Assembly: GCA_964580575.1 (NCBI GenBank) | Contig: CAZOLJ010000031.1 | Coordinates: forward strand, 1-48,734 | Direction: 5' to 3' | Origin: CAVPDE01 sp964580575 | GTDB lineage: Bacteria > Desulfobacterota > DSM-4660 > Desulfatiglandales > HGW-15 | Length of the DNA stretch: 48,734 nucleotides | Shown: positions 17,113 through 24,914 of the stretch, one piece after another | Layout of the letters: each line of letters opens with the position of its first letter | How positions within the stretch are numbered: position 1 is the first letter of the stretch | Notes under the pieces: model-generated | What the model saw: only the letters and a program-made list of their open reading frames with translations | The model's database searches: none | Told to the model about the DNA's origin: nothing | Position numbers and translations under genes: made by a program

Positions 17113-18348
17113 ATGCAAGAAAACAGGGGAAAGGGTGCGGATGTCATCATTATCGGTGGCGGAATACTGGGATGCGCCATCGCGTACTTTCTTTCCAAGA
17201 TTCAGGCGGGGAAGGTCGTGCTTCTGGAGCGCCGAACGCTCGCGGAGGCCAGCACGAGCAGAGCCGCAGGGCTCCTGACCCAGGCGCGGACCATGGCTGT
17301 TCAGAGCGCGCTCGTTCGCGAGACCTATCTCGCTGTCCGGGACATGGAAGAGATGTTGGGGGAGTCGTTGGAGGTGAAGACGGTGGGAAGCCTGCACGTC
17401 GCAGTGGCCGAGAAGGAGCAGCAAAAGCTGAAGACCCTTGAGGAGACGGCCGCCGGCCTGGGCCTAAGAACAGAGCGGCTGAAACCGGAGGAGGCCATGG
17501 GCTTGGTTCCCTGGTTGAAGCTCGCCTCTGGAGCGGCCGTTCTTTTTACTCCCCAGGATGCGTTTGCAGACGGGTATTTGCTCGCTCAGGGGTATGCCCG
17601 GGCGGCCAGGGCCAATGGCGTGACCATTCTTCAGAACAGGGCGGTGAAAGGCATCCGCCTGAGCAACGGCTCTGTGAGGGGGGTTCAGACCTCGGAGGGG
17701 GATCTGGCGGGTTCGGTGGTGATCGATGCGGCCGGGGTCTGGGCAGGATTGCTGGCATGGGAGATCGGCATCGGATTGCCCATGGCGCCTGTGAGAAGCC
17801 AATACTGGATAACTGCGGAGAATGCCTTGTTTGACCGTGATCAGCCTTTTGTTATCCTGCCCGATGCCAGGGCCTACACGCGGCCTGAGGGCAAGCGCCT
17901 TCTTTTCGGTCTTCGCGAATCCAACGGTGTGAGTGTGGACCCCAGACGATTGCCCGAAGACCTCTCAGGATTCATGATCGGCAAGCCTGAAGATGAGAGG
18001 GAAAGCCTTCTTGAAGGGTACCCCATGCTTGACCCGCTGATTCCCCATCTCGACAAAATCGGTATTGCCCATTACATCACAGGGCTTTCCACCTACACTC
18101 CGGACAGCCTCTTTGTGCTCGGCCCTGTGCCCGGGATCAAGGGTTTTCTCGCTGCCACAGGCTGCTGCGGTGCGGGCATCGCCGCTTCAGGGGGGATCGG
18201 CCGGGCCATCGCAGAGTTAGCCGCAGGGGTTCCCTGCACCTTTGACCTCCATCCCTTTAGCGTGGACCGCTTCGGCTCCATAGACCCCATGAGCGAAGCT
18301 TTTCAAAAGCGGTGCGCTGACGCGAGGTCGAGAAAGGTGTCGGGATGA
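17113..18348 (+). CDS. FAD-dependent oxidoreductase (DAO family) divergent from the phn operon
   Basis: The 411-residue protein opens with the dinucleotide-binding fold DVIIIGGGILGCAIAYFLS and has the glycine/sarcosine-oxidase layout with a C-terminal GCCGAGIAASGGIGRAIAEL flavin-binding loop. It probably oxidises an amine or amino acid to an imine. In phosphonate clusters DAO-family enzymes have been linked to N-methylated or modified aminophosphonates, so a role upstream of PhnW is a reasonable inference. ATG 17113 has GGAGG upstream. A partial, 89%-identical (amino acid) second copy of residues around 265-325 lies at 21574-21764. Confidence 0.88.
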   Translation: MQENRGKGADVIIIGGGILGCAIAYFLSKIQAGKVVLLERRTLAEASTSRAAGLLTQARTMAVQSALVRETYLAVRDMEEMLGESLEVKTVGSLHVAVAEKEQQKLKTLEETAAGLGLRTERLKPEEAMGLVPWLKLASGAAVLFTPQDAFADGYLLAQGYARAARANGVTILQNRAVKGIRLSNGSVRGVQTSEGDLAGSVVIDAAGVWAGLLAWEIGIGLPMAPVRSQYWITAENALFDRDQPFVILPDARAYTRPEGKRLLFGLRESNGVSVDPRRLPEDLSGFMIGKPEDERESLLEGYPMLDPLIPHLDKIGIAHYITGLSTYTPDSLFVLGPVPGIKGFLAATGCCGAGIAASGGIGRAIAELAAGVPCTFDLHPFSVDRFGSIDPMSEAFQKRCADARSRKVSG

Positions 18349-18360
18349 TCAAGGGAAGAA

Positions 18361-18393
18361 GGGACAAAGGGACAAAGTGGCAAAGGCACAAAG
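18361..18393. repeat. 33-bp inverted repeat, right arm
   Basis: This stretch (GGGACAAAGGGACAAAGTGG... ) is the inverted partner of 12810-12842 (32 of 33 bases match). It starts 12 bp after the oxidoreductase stop, so the two arms closely bracket exactly four genes: phnU, phnT, phnS and the oxidoreductase. Confidence 0.7.
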
Positions 18394-18437
18394 CAGAAAA
18401 ACCCCATTGTCCCTCTGTGCCTGTGTCCCAGCTGCCT

Positions 18438-19576
18438 TCACTTTCCTTGCCCGACCATCACCGATGGCAGAGCCTGTGAGGAGCCCTTAATGCGGTTCAC
18501 CGCCTGCATAGGGATAAAGAGTTTGTTCGTCTTGGCCGCATAGACCACGACACCTTCCAGACGCGTGGCCTTCCCATCATAGAGCAGCCAGCTTTTGTTC
18601 GCCGGAAGTTCAGCGGTCTTTCCCTGATGCTGAATAATGCCCACTGGATTCTCCGGATCCTTGTTGTCGATCTTGACATTCCCTTCGCCAAAGGCTTTGC
18701 CTGCATCCACAAAGAGGCGCTGATTCAGCTTATCCAATTCAAGGCCCATCACCTTCGCACACAGGGTGCCGATCTCAGGGCCATCCACCGCGCCCATGGG
18801 CCTGCCCGGCCCGAAAGCGAAAAGGGGAACGTCGCCGCCGCTGTGGCCGTGGGTTGCCCATCCTGCATAGGTGTACTTGGCGCTCAAGAGCCTGCCGACG
18901 GCGTAGTACTCGTCGAGCTTGTATTTCTCTGCCTGGCTCAGGATGAGCTGCGCGTCCTCATCCGTGATCTCCATTCCCCATCCGTCCTTTATTTTCAGCA
19001 GGTCTTCGCGGGTTTCCACCATCTGATACCCTCTGCTCCTCAGCTCCACGGTTAGATCTTCGCCGTCGGCCCGCCTTCCTTGTCCCTCGAAGGCACGTGG
19101 GCGATGTAGGCGGCAGGCGTTGCATGGGTCACCCGAGAGGTAGCCACAATGCTCGTAGCTTTCCCCATCAGCCTGGCCCCTTCAAGAACCGTAGCCATGG
19201 GTCGGTACTGAAGTTCTGGATCGGGTCTCGGAACGCCGGGGAGAGTGTCCCCGTGAGGTCCTCCGCTGATGAACTTGTCGCTCGTCCTCACTCCTGTGGC
19301 AAACGCTGAGGCCGCAGGCGCAGAGTCGGCGATCACTGAATCGGCGATGTAGGTCTTGACGGCGCCGACCCGGATGGGATCAAAGGAAAGGGGCTGTCCT
19401 TTGAACCAGCGCGCAAAGGTGTACTGCTCGTCCGAACAGCCGTCCGCAATCAGGACGATCACGTTCTTCGCCCTCTCGCCCGCTATCGCCGCCGAAGAGA
19501 TCAACAGCGATGTCAGGAGGACTGCGAAGAAGAACCCTGCTTTTTTTCTCATACAGCTGAAGATCAAGTTATGCAT
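18438..19576 (-). pseudogene. Alkaline phosphatase (PhoA family) with two internal deletions
   Basis: The N-terminal part (19576 to about 19075) is normal: signal peptide, IVLIADGCSDEQ and the active-site serine loop ADSAPAASAFATG. After HVPSRDKE the reading frame breaks. The homologous sequence resumes in another frame as RADGEDLTVELRSRGYQMV, so about 30 residues are missing. A second, in-frame gap follows LLKIKDG: the sequence jumps to WGMEITDEDA, losing about 110 residues that carry the metal-binding DWxxHxND and DHxxGGM motifs. The tail with THGHSGGDVPLFAFGP is present. The product cannot be active. Deletion in the genome is likely, but misassembly near scaffold gaps is possible. An intact phosphatase lies at 45627-47141. 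Confidence 0.82.
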
Positions 19577-19703
19577 GTCTTTTCCCTTTCATTTTTCTAA
19601 CGAATTCGCGATAGATCGCTGCACAGGGTGTTCAGGTTAGCATCTCCCTAGATCAAAGGAAAGGCAAGGAGAGGCTTGTTGTGCCCAGAAGCGTTCTTTT
19701 TCT

Positions 19704-19961
19704 TCAAATCTGGGCCGAGTGCTCAGCGTAAAGAACAGGGCTTCCGCCATATAAAACCGCATCAAGGTGGGACGGAGATCTGAGTTTCTGGACGATTTCG
19801 CGCACCCTTTCCATGACCCTCTCTTCAAACGCATAGGCGCCGCACTCACTGCAGTCCAGCAGCGGCAGATCCCTCAGGATGATCATGACCGATCGGTTCA
19901 CCCTAAAAGGGAGATCACTGACAACGCGTGTCATTGACGCTCCGCATACGTGGCATTTCAT
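19704..19961 (-). CDS. YgiT-type zinc-finger protein, module copy A
   Basis: The 85-residue protein has a four-Cys zinc finger (MKCHVCG...CSECGAYAF, Cys 3, 6, 37, 40) followed by an LRSPSHLDAVLYGGSPVLYAE tail. This is the YgiT/MqsA N-terminal-like family, often the antitoxin partner in type II systems. Here its upstream neighbour is an unknown 66-residue ORF rather than a recognised toxin. The same two-gene module recurs at 25200-25696 with about two thirds identical residues, also behind a PHO-box-like array. Confidence 0.75.
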   Translation of the reverse strand: MKCHVCGASMTRVVSDLPFRVNRSVMIILRDLPLLDCSECGAYAFEERVMERVREIVQKLRSPSHLDAVLYGGSPVLYAEHSAQI

Positions 19962-20080
19962 GGGGTTTGCCTCTCTTTATGCCGGCGGTTCACTCTTTTC
20001 ACTTTGCCCGCCTCGCGTTTCATCCAGAAAACAAGTTGATCAGATCCTGCCCTTACCGCTCTCATTAAGGGAGGGAATTC

Positions 20081-20281
20081 CTAGGAAGCGCGAGAGGACA
20101 GACGCAAAAACCGATCGGCCAAAGCGAGGAGACAAAATCTTCTCTCGGTCTCGCTTTCCCTGCCGGTTTCGGGCAGCCTGGTGTAAGGACCCCTGATCAT
20201 GAATGCATCCTCTCTGAGTTTTGCTGCCAGTTCCTGTTCAGACGTTGTCGCGCGAAATTCCTCCAGAGTCAGTACGGTCAT
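20081..20281 (-). CDS. Small conserved ORF upstream of YgiT, module copy A
   Basis: The 66-residue basic protein begins MTVLTLEEFRATTSEQELAAKLREDAF and ends LALADRFLRLSSRAS. It is recognisable only by its homologue at 25493-25696 (shared LTLEEFR, QELAAKLR-DAF and FLRLS blocks). GAGGAG precedes the ATG at 20281. It is 119 nt upstream of the YgiT gene. The two could form a toxin-antitoxin-like pair or a phosphate-induced regulator; no catalytic motif is visible. Confidence 0.6.
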   Translation of the reverse strand: MTVLTLEEFRATTSEQELAAKLREDAFMIRGPYTRLPETGRESETERRFCLLALADRFLRLSSRAS

Positions 20282-20359
20282 AAGAACTCCTCGCCTCTGT
20301 AAATTCACGTCTATGCGTGTCGTCGTCTGCATCCCCTTCTTCCCCGGAACGGGGGGTCT

Positions 20360-20384
20360 CCCCTGCGCCTAAAGGCCCAGGGGG
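20360..20384 (-). ncRNA. Leader hairpin of module A
   Basis: In gene direction CCCCTGGGCC-TTTA-GGCGCAGGGG forms a stem with one mismatch. The same hairpin, preceded by a CCTTTC-rich stretch and placed about 50-60 nt after a PHO-box-like array, occurs upstream of module B (25774-25799) and the ECF sigma operon (23776-23799). I infer a shared 5'-UTR element. Confidence 0.45.
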
Positions 20385-20434
20385 AAAAGAAAGGAGGATC
20401 AAGAGCTCTATGGCTGCTGTTTCACAAACCAGGA

Positions 20435-20471
20435 TTAGTTCTTGATTAGGGGAATGTAAGTTTCTTGTGAG
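20435..20471 (-). promoter_or_regulatory. PHO-box-like array of module A
   Basis: Plus-strand TTAG, TTAG, TAAG and TGAG start at 20435, 20446, 20457 and 20468. In gene direction the array is CTCA-N7-CTTA-N7-CTAA-N7-CTAA. The -10 expected 11 nt further (GAAACA) is poor. Confidence 0.55.
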
Positions 20472-20975
20472 ATCATGGGATGGAAGCTAGAAAATCTGTT
20501 CGGCTCAATGTGCACCCTCAAATACTTCGGCCACCTTTTTCTCACCGAGCGGGACGCTAAGAAAAGGGCCGCCGATCGTGGGGAGGGACTGTTAGAATCT
20601 TAGCCCGTAACTTCTCTGCGTCTTGCGGAGAAGTTGGAGGTTGGAGGTCAGAGGTTGGAGGCAAGAACGGTTTTGCCTCAAACCTCAAGCGAAGCGATCC
20701 TCAAGCCTCAAACAGCAGGCCAGATTTTGGTTGCGGCCAAAGGCCTGCATTGGGTTATTAAGTTTTCGATTGCATCCTGAAAAGGTTTGACCCGGCCCGC
20801 CATGAGCTAAAGGCATCAAGGAAGGGGCACGTGGTTAGCTTCTACGGTTTGTGCGACTCAACCCCCACGGTATCCCACAGAAGCTAAAAAAGCAGCAGCA
20901 TGCCCACTTCCTGGTACGAACGATTGAGGTCAGGCGGGGCTGAAAGCCATTCGATGGAGTGTTTCGTTGGCTTGT

Positions 20976-21203
20976 TCACAACAATTCATCAAACTGTTCC
21001 ACCGGCAGCTTCGCATTTTTCAAAATATGAGCGAGGGTGGAACGTTTGATCGGGCGATGCGCGGGAATGGTGAGCTTGAGTGTCTCCCTAGAGGTGTGCT
21101 TTTGAATCCGAATATGGCTTCCTTTTTGCCTCACGACAACCCATCCATCCCTTTGAAGTGCTCTGATGACCTGGTCGTAGGGCAAACTAGGGACCTTGGT
21201 CAT
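20976..21203 (-). CDS. hicA: HicA-type mRNA interferase toxin
   Basis: The 75-residue protein has the HicA dsRBD-like fold with the catalytic His in VVRQKGSHIRIQK and the second block LTIPAHRPIKRSTLAHILKNA. It is encoded after HicB, with the ATGA overlap at 21200-21203 typical of co-translated pairs. Confidence 0.92.
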   Translation of the reverse strand: MTKVPSLPYDQVIRALQRDGWVVVRQKGSHIRIQKHTSRETLKLTIPAHRPIKRSTLAHILKNAKLPVEQFDELL

Positions 21204-21403
21204 ACGGCCAACTCGACCATCTCAGCATTTGGGGTAATGACTTGATCATCTTCGACAGGCTCAAGGTACAATTCAATAGCTTCTCGAATATTTTTCAGGG
21301 TCTCTTCCTTCGTGTCGCCCTCACTGATGCAGCCGGGCAAAGAAGGGACACTGGCTGTATAGCCGCCGTCTTCGCTTGGTTCTAGAATCACTTTGAGCTT
21401 CAT
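21200..21403 (-). CDS. hicB: HicB-type antitoxin (short, partial RNase H fold only)
   Basis: The 67-residue protein shows the HicB degenerate RNase-H domain (VILEPSEDGGYTASVPSLPGCISEGDTKEETLKNIREAIELYLE). It lacks a C-terminal DNA-binding helix, so it is the short HicB form. GAGGTG precedes ATG 21403. Confidence 0.92.
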   Translation of the reverse strand: MKLKVILEPSEDGGYTASVPSLPGCISEGDTKEETLKNIREAIELYLEPVEDDQVITPNAEMVELAV

Positions 21404-21573
21404 GTTTTCACCTCATATTTTAATCATAACATATTTTGGAAAATCTTGTCATTGTTTTAGCCAGCGGTGGGGTAAGCGGTATGAGGGGGAATGGGGATGT
21501 CTCAAAAGAAAAATTAGGAAAGAGGGGACAAAAAGATGGGTTAGTGGTATTCCTCGCAAAATATCTTCACTTT

Positions 21574-21764
21574 CTCTTCGGGCTTCGCGAATCCAAGGGC
21601 GTGAGCGTGGACCCCAGGCGTTTGCCCGAGGATCTTTCAGGATTCATGATCGGCCGTCCTGAAGATGAGCAGGAGAGTCTCCTGGAGGGATACCCTATGC
21701 TTCAGCCTCTGTTCCCGGGTCTCGACAAAATCGGGATTGCCCACTCTATCACAGGCCTTTCCGC
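21574..21764 (+). pseudogene. Fragment of a second FAD oxidoreductase copy
   Basis: The frame encodes FGLRESKGVSVDPRRLPEDL and onward to DKIGIAHSITGLS, matching the oxidoreductase at about 17904-18092 with 7 differences in 62 residues. No homologous sequence is upstream of 21574, and the fragment runs into an assembly gap at 21765. It is a partial duplicate that begins in mid-gene; the 3' extent is hidden by the gap. Confidence 0.8.
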
Positions 21765-21864
21765 NNNNNNNNNNNNNNNNNNNNNNNNNNNNNNNNNNNN
21801 NNNNNNNNNNNNNNNNNNNNNNNNNNNNNNNNNNNNNNNNNNNNNNNNNNNNNNNNNNNNNNNN
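21765..21864. other. Assembly gap (100 N)
   Basis: A run of exactly 100 N joins two contigs directly after the duplicated oxidoreductase fragment, as expected if the assembler broke in a repeated gene. Confidence 0.99.
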
Positions 21865-21950
21865 AAGAAGTCGAAAAAACAATTTTCCCTTATTCCCTGC
21901 GCAGGCGGGAATGACATCGAAGACCTCAAAACGGGTTTTTGAACAGCCTG

Positions 21951-22475
21951 CTAGTCTTTCTGTCTCAATTCCCTGCGAGTCGATTTACGATCCTCCGGGG
22001 TGCCTCGCTGCCATTTTTCCCGCAGCTCCTGACGCTTCTCCGGGGGCAGACTCTGCCACCGCTCCCGCAGCTCCTTCTTTCGCTCGGGCGGAAGGTTCCT
22101 GTACCATCGGCTGATGCGGCGAAGCCTCTCCTGCTCTTCCGGGGGCAGGTCCCTGAAGCGCTCGAACCGGGCCCGGGTCTTTTCTTTTTCTTCGGGGCTC
22201 ATCTCCTTCCATGCCCGCCATCGATCCTTGACCTTTTCCCGCTCTTCGGCCGTCATGCCCGCCCATCGTTTCGCTCCCTTTTGAAGCCTTGCCTGCTGCT
22301 GAGGCGGAAGCTTGTCCCAGCGATCCGCAAAGGGCTTGAGGGTCTTCTGCTCCTCTTCGCTGAGGCTGCTCCAGGGCACAGCGGCCGGTTCAGCCGAAGC
22401 ACAGGGGACATGCAGGAAGAAAAGAAACCCCAGGAAAGCCAGCAAGACGGCTCTATGGAGTCTTCTCCTTTTCAT
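21951..22475 (-). CDS. DUF3106 exported protein
   Basis: The 174-residue protein has a signal peptide (MKRRRLHRAVLLAFLGFLFFLHVPCASA). Its charged repeat-rich body consists of LPPEERxRLRxxWRxLPPE-like units typical of DUF3106. Charged helices suggest a periplasmic metal- or envelope-stress sensor-like role; function is unknown. AAGGAG stands before ATG 22475, which overlaps the upstream gene by 23 nt. It is the last gene of the sigma operon. Confidence 0.88.
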   Translation of the reverse strand: MKRRRLHRAVLLAFLGFLFFLHVPCASAEPAAVPWSSLSEEEQKTLKPFADRWDKLPPQQQARLQKGAKRWAGMTAEEREKVKDRWRAWKEMSPEEKEKTRARFERFRDLPPEEQERLRRISRWYRNLPPERKKELRERWQSLPPEKRQELREKWQRGTPEDRKSTRRELRQKD

Positions 22476-22668
22476 TTTTCTCCTCCTTGTCCGGAACCGT
22501 CCATTGATCGAGCTCGGTAGGGTCGATCCACTGGCCTTCCGATGTTTCCCAGTCCGCCAGAAACTCCAACAGCTCCAGGCTGGGCTGCTCTTCCTCCTCT
22601 CCGCAAACAACGCCGGCCCACAGGCTCAGGACCACACCCACCACGACCACGAAGGATCTAGCCCACAT
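22453..22668 (-). CDS. Small exported protein of the sigma-DUF3106 operon
   Basis: The 71-residue protein has an N-terminal signal/TM segment (MWARSFVVVVGVVLSLWAGVVCG) and an acidic tail with LELLEFLADWETSEGQWIDP, a motif common to the small protein between anti-sigma-like and DUF3106 genes in proteobacteria. It overlaps both neighbours, so its translation is coupled. GAGGAG precedes the ATG. Confidence 0.82.
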   Translation of the reverse strand: MWARSFVVVVGVVLSLWAGVVCGEEEEQPSLELLEFLADWETSEGQWIDPTELDQWTVPDKEEKNEKEKTP

Positions 22669-23014
22669 TCTCCTCTTCCTCGGAAAGCCACAGATAGAAT
22701 TCCGGGTCCAGGCAGATATCCAGGGTTTCCGCAGAAGCCAGGATCTCGATGTCCTCGATGCCGATGCTGTTCTGGACTCCCGCGGGCTGGAGCAGGAAGA
22801 GAAAGGCGGCCAAAACCGCGGCGCCTGCAGTGGAGGCTCCGAGCGCAGGAAACCGCAGCCAGGACAGCGCACCCCGGCGCCTCCTCTGTGCGGCTTCTAC
22901 AGCCTGAGCCCTTGCCTGACGGAGCCGGGAGAGAACCTGGGGCTCCATCTGCTTGAGGCCCGAATCCAGAACGCCCTTCACCTTGTCTGCAATAACCCTG
23001 TCGTTTTCATCCAT
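22658..23014 (-). CDS. DUF3619-like single-pass membrane protein (putative anti-sigma partner)
   Basis: The 118-residue protein has a cytoplasmic N-terminus (residues 1-48), one TM helix (TAGAAVLAAFLFLLQPAGV) and an acidic exterior. Its position directly after the ECF sigma gene (2-nt gap) suggests an anti-sigma or sigma-modulating role, which is inferred. Confidence 0.75.
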   Translation of the reverse strand: MDENDRVIADKVKGVLDSGLKQMEPQVLSRLRQARAQAVEAAQRRRRGALSWLRFPALGASTAGAAVLAAFLFLLQPAGVQNSIGIEDIEILASAETLDICLDPEFYLWLSEEEENVG

Positions 23015-23016
23015 GA

Positions 23017-23568
23017 CTAAAGTTCCTTCAGCAATTCCCGCAGCGTATGAACCGCCCGGGAGTAGTGGGTCTTGACGCTTCCCTCCGAACACTTCATGGC
23101 GGCTGCGGTCTGTTCAACATCCAGCCCTTCCCATGCCCTCAGCAGGAAGGCCTGCTGCTGTCTCAAAGGGAGGGCCTTCAAGGCCTGTTCGACGGCAGCC
23201 ATCTCGTCCTTCCGGATCAGTTCCTCCGTGGGAGTGGGAGCATCTGAATCGGCCACATTCGAAAGGGGGTCTTTCTCCTCCTCTTCGTGCCTTCGCCATG
23301 CCCCCAGCCAGACTCGCCATCTGGCCCGAATCGCCTTTCGACGATACCAGTCCCTGATCCTGTTCTGGAGGATGGTGTAGAAGAGCGCCTTCCATTCCTC
23401 CTCAGGCCGGCGTGCGTACTTCCCGGCCAGGGTGAGCATCGCCTCCTGCACAATGTCCAGAGCGTCCTCGGTGCTTCGGGTGGCAAACTGCGCCGTCTTA
23501 AAGGCGCGGCGTTCCACGGAGGCGAGGAATCGATCCAGAGCCTGGGTGTTGTCGTCAAAAGAGTCCAT
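23017..23568 (-). CDS. ECF-type RNA polymerase sigma factor
   Basis: The 183-residue protein has region 2 (RFLASVERRAFKTAQFATRSTEDALDIVQEAMLTLA...RNRIRDWYRR-like) and region 4 (ALPLRQQQAFLLRAWEGLDVEQTAAAMKCSEGSVKTHYSRAV). It heads an operon with the DUF3619-like, small exported and DUF3106 genes, a conserved arrangement. Its upstream region is interrupted by an assembly gap, beyond which a PHO-box-like array and leader hairpin are found. Confidence 0.93.
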   Translation of the reverse strand: MDSFDDNTQALDRFLASVERRAFKTAQFATRSTEDALDIVQEAMLTLAGKYARRPEEEWKALFYTILQNRIRDWYRRKAIRARWRVWLGAWRRHEEEEKDPLSNVADSDAPTPTEELIRKDEMAAVEQALKALPLRQQQAFLLRAWEGLDVEQTAAAMKCSEGSVKTHYSRAVHTLRELLKEL

Positions 23569-23620
23569 GCGGTTTGAGAAAGAGAGGGGCCCCGGACCGG
23601 TCGGGGTCCCTCAAGTTCCT

Positions 23621-23720
23621 NNNNNNNNNNNNNNNNNNNNNNNNNNNNNNNNNNNNNNNNNNNNNNNNNNNNNNNNNNNNNNNNNNNNNNNNNNNNNNNN
23701 NNNNNNNNNNNNNNNNNNNN
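23621..23720. other. Assembly gap (100 N) in the sigma-operon leader
   Basis: One hundred N separate the sigma gene from its putative promoter region. The true leader length is therefore unknown. Confidence 0.99.
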
Positions 23721-23775
23721 AAACCAGGGAGATGAAAGAGAGAAGCACCGGAGTGCTTAGGTCTGAAGGAGGGCC

Positions 23776-23799
23776 CCCCGGGCCGCAAGGCCCAGGAGG
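23776..23799 (-). ncRNA. Leader hairpin of the ECF sigma operon
   Basis: In gene direction CCTGGGCC-TTGC-GGCCCGGG forms a strong stem. It is followed by a second hairpin (AAGCAC-TCCG-GTGCTT, 23742-23757). It shares stem sequence and placement with the leaders of modules A and B. Confidence 0.45.
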
Positions 23800-23846
23800 C
23801 TTAGGAAAGGAAAGAGGTGATCGTGTTTCATTGGATCGCCTGCGGG

Positions 23847-23883
23847 TTTGGTTTTGATGAGGGAAAGGTTATTTCTGGGTGAG
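23847..23883 (-). promoter_or_regulatory. PHO-box-like array upstream of the ECF sigma operon
   Basis: Plus-strand TTTG, TGAG, TTAT and TGAG start at 23847, 23858, 23869 and 23880. Eleven nt after the last repeat in gene direction is TCCAAT (4 of 6). The core from CTCATCAAAACCAAA is nearly identical to that of module B. Confidence 0.55.
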
Positions 23884-23989
23884 AAGGCAAAGTAATCTCC
23901 GTTCTTTGCCGGGAATTTCGTTGGTATTGCAGTTGGTGCAGGAATGCAATATGATTAGTTAATGAATGCTTCAGAGGAAAGCGTCAGAC

Positions 23990-24493
23990 ATGAACGCAGG
24001 TGCAAAGAAGTTCGATATCGTCAAAAAGGATCTCAAGAAAGCAGGAAAAACTGAAAGGCTTGTTCTGGAGTATTTCAAAGGTCGGCGTGAGATTGTGCTC
24101 GCCTACCTTTTCGGTTCCTTCATCGAGAAGCAAGGGTCCGACTTCAGCGACATCGACATTGCCGTCCTTGTTGACGATGCTTTTATGGCAAAGGTGGAGG
24201 ATTTGGGAGGGTACGGATACGCTTCGTTCCTGAGCACGGAGCTTTCTCATCTCCTGAAGTACCCTGAGATCGACCTCTCTATCCTCAACCAGGCCTCTCC
24301 TTTTCTGCAAAAGAGAGTCATCACCAAAGGCAAACGGATCTTTGCAAAAAGTGAAAGAGAGCGCATCGCCTTCGAGACAAAAGCCCTCAGCCGATACGCG
24401 GACACGGAGCCTTTGAGGAGAATCAAGCGCCGCTACATGCAGCAACGGATCGAAAGGGGACTGGATGCCTATGCTCGACCGGCCATTGATTGA
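23990..24493 (+). CDS. mntA: MntA-type minimal nucleotidyltransferase antitoxin
   Basis: The 167-residue protein has the polymerase-beta-like GSF-x9-D-x-D signature (LFGSFIEKQGSDFSDIDIAV). MntA AMPylates the HepT toxin at tyrosine and so neutralises it. ATG 23990 is chosen for its GAGGAAAG; an earlier ATG at 23966 lacks one. Its end overlaps hepT by 29 nt. Confidence 0.9.
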   Translation: MNAGAKKFDIVKKDLKKAGKTERLVLEYFKGRREIVLAYLFGSFIEKQGSDFSDIDIAVLVDDAFMAKVEDLGGYGYASFLSTELSHLLKYPEIDLSILNQASPFLQKRVITKGKRIFAKSERERIAFETKALSRYADTEPLRRIKRRYMQQRIERGLDAYARPAID

Positions 24494-24914
24494 ACAGCAC
24501 CTCCAGAACATGGAGGAGGCGCTGACGAATCTTGCGCGGTACCGGAGTCTAGGATTCGATGACTTCGAAAAGGATTTGAGCCTCATCTGGGTGTCTGAAA
24601 GGGGTTTGCAAATCCTCATCCAGAATCTGCTCGACATCGGTGCTCACATCCTGGCGTCGGAACTCAGAACTGACTGGGACGATTACGGGGAAATCATTTC
24701 AAAACTTGGTCAGCACGGGGTCTTGCCCCGAGTCTTCGCGGAGAAAATCAAAGGCATGGCAGGTCTCAGGAACATCCTCGTCCACGAGTACCTGCGGGTC
24801 GATACAAAAAGGATTTACGACCTGCTGGTCAACAAATTGGACGATTTCACTGAATTCATGAGGAGCGTTCATCACTATTTGGAGAAGGAGACGAAGGGGG
24901 GTTCCCCTGCATGA
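24465..24914 (+). CDS. hepT: HepT-type HEPN ribonuclease toxin
   Basis: The 149-residue helical HEPN protein carries the RX4HXY motif (RNILVHEY), the active site and target tyrosine of HepT. AAGGGG lies just before ATG 24465; ATG 24471 is the alternative. Paired with mntA. Its 3' end overlaps the remnant of a PEP-CTERM gene on the other strand. Confidence 0.92.
   Translation: MPMLDRPLIEQHLQNMEEALTNLARYRSLGFDDFEKDLSLIWVSERGLQILIQNLLDIGAHILASELRTDWDDYGEIISKLGQHGVLPRVFAEKIKGMAGLRNILVHEYLRVDTKRIYDLLVNKLDDFTEFMRSVHHYLEKETKGGSPA

Larger units (their letters stand above)
20333..20975. other. Gene-free region between module A and HicA
   Basis: It holds the module-A leader hairpin and PHO-box-like array, a perfect hairpin AACTTCTC/GAGAAGTT (20609-20635), and tandem GTTGGAGG/CCTCAA low-complexity repeats (20632-20715). 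No credible ORF was seen. Confidence 0.6.

Noticed and set aside
19637..19651. PHO-like pair ahead of the decayed phosphatase
   Set aside because: Only two repeats and no -10; may be a remnant but cannot be supported alone.
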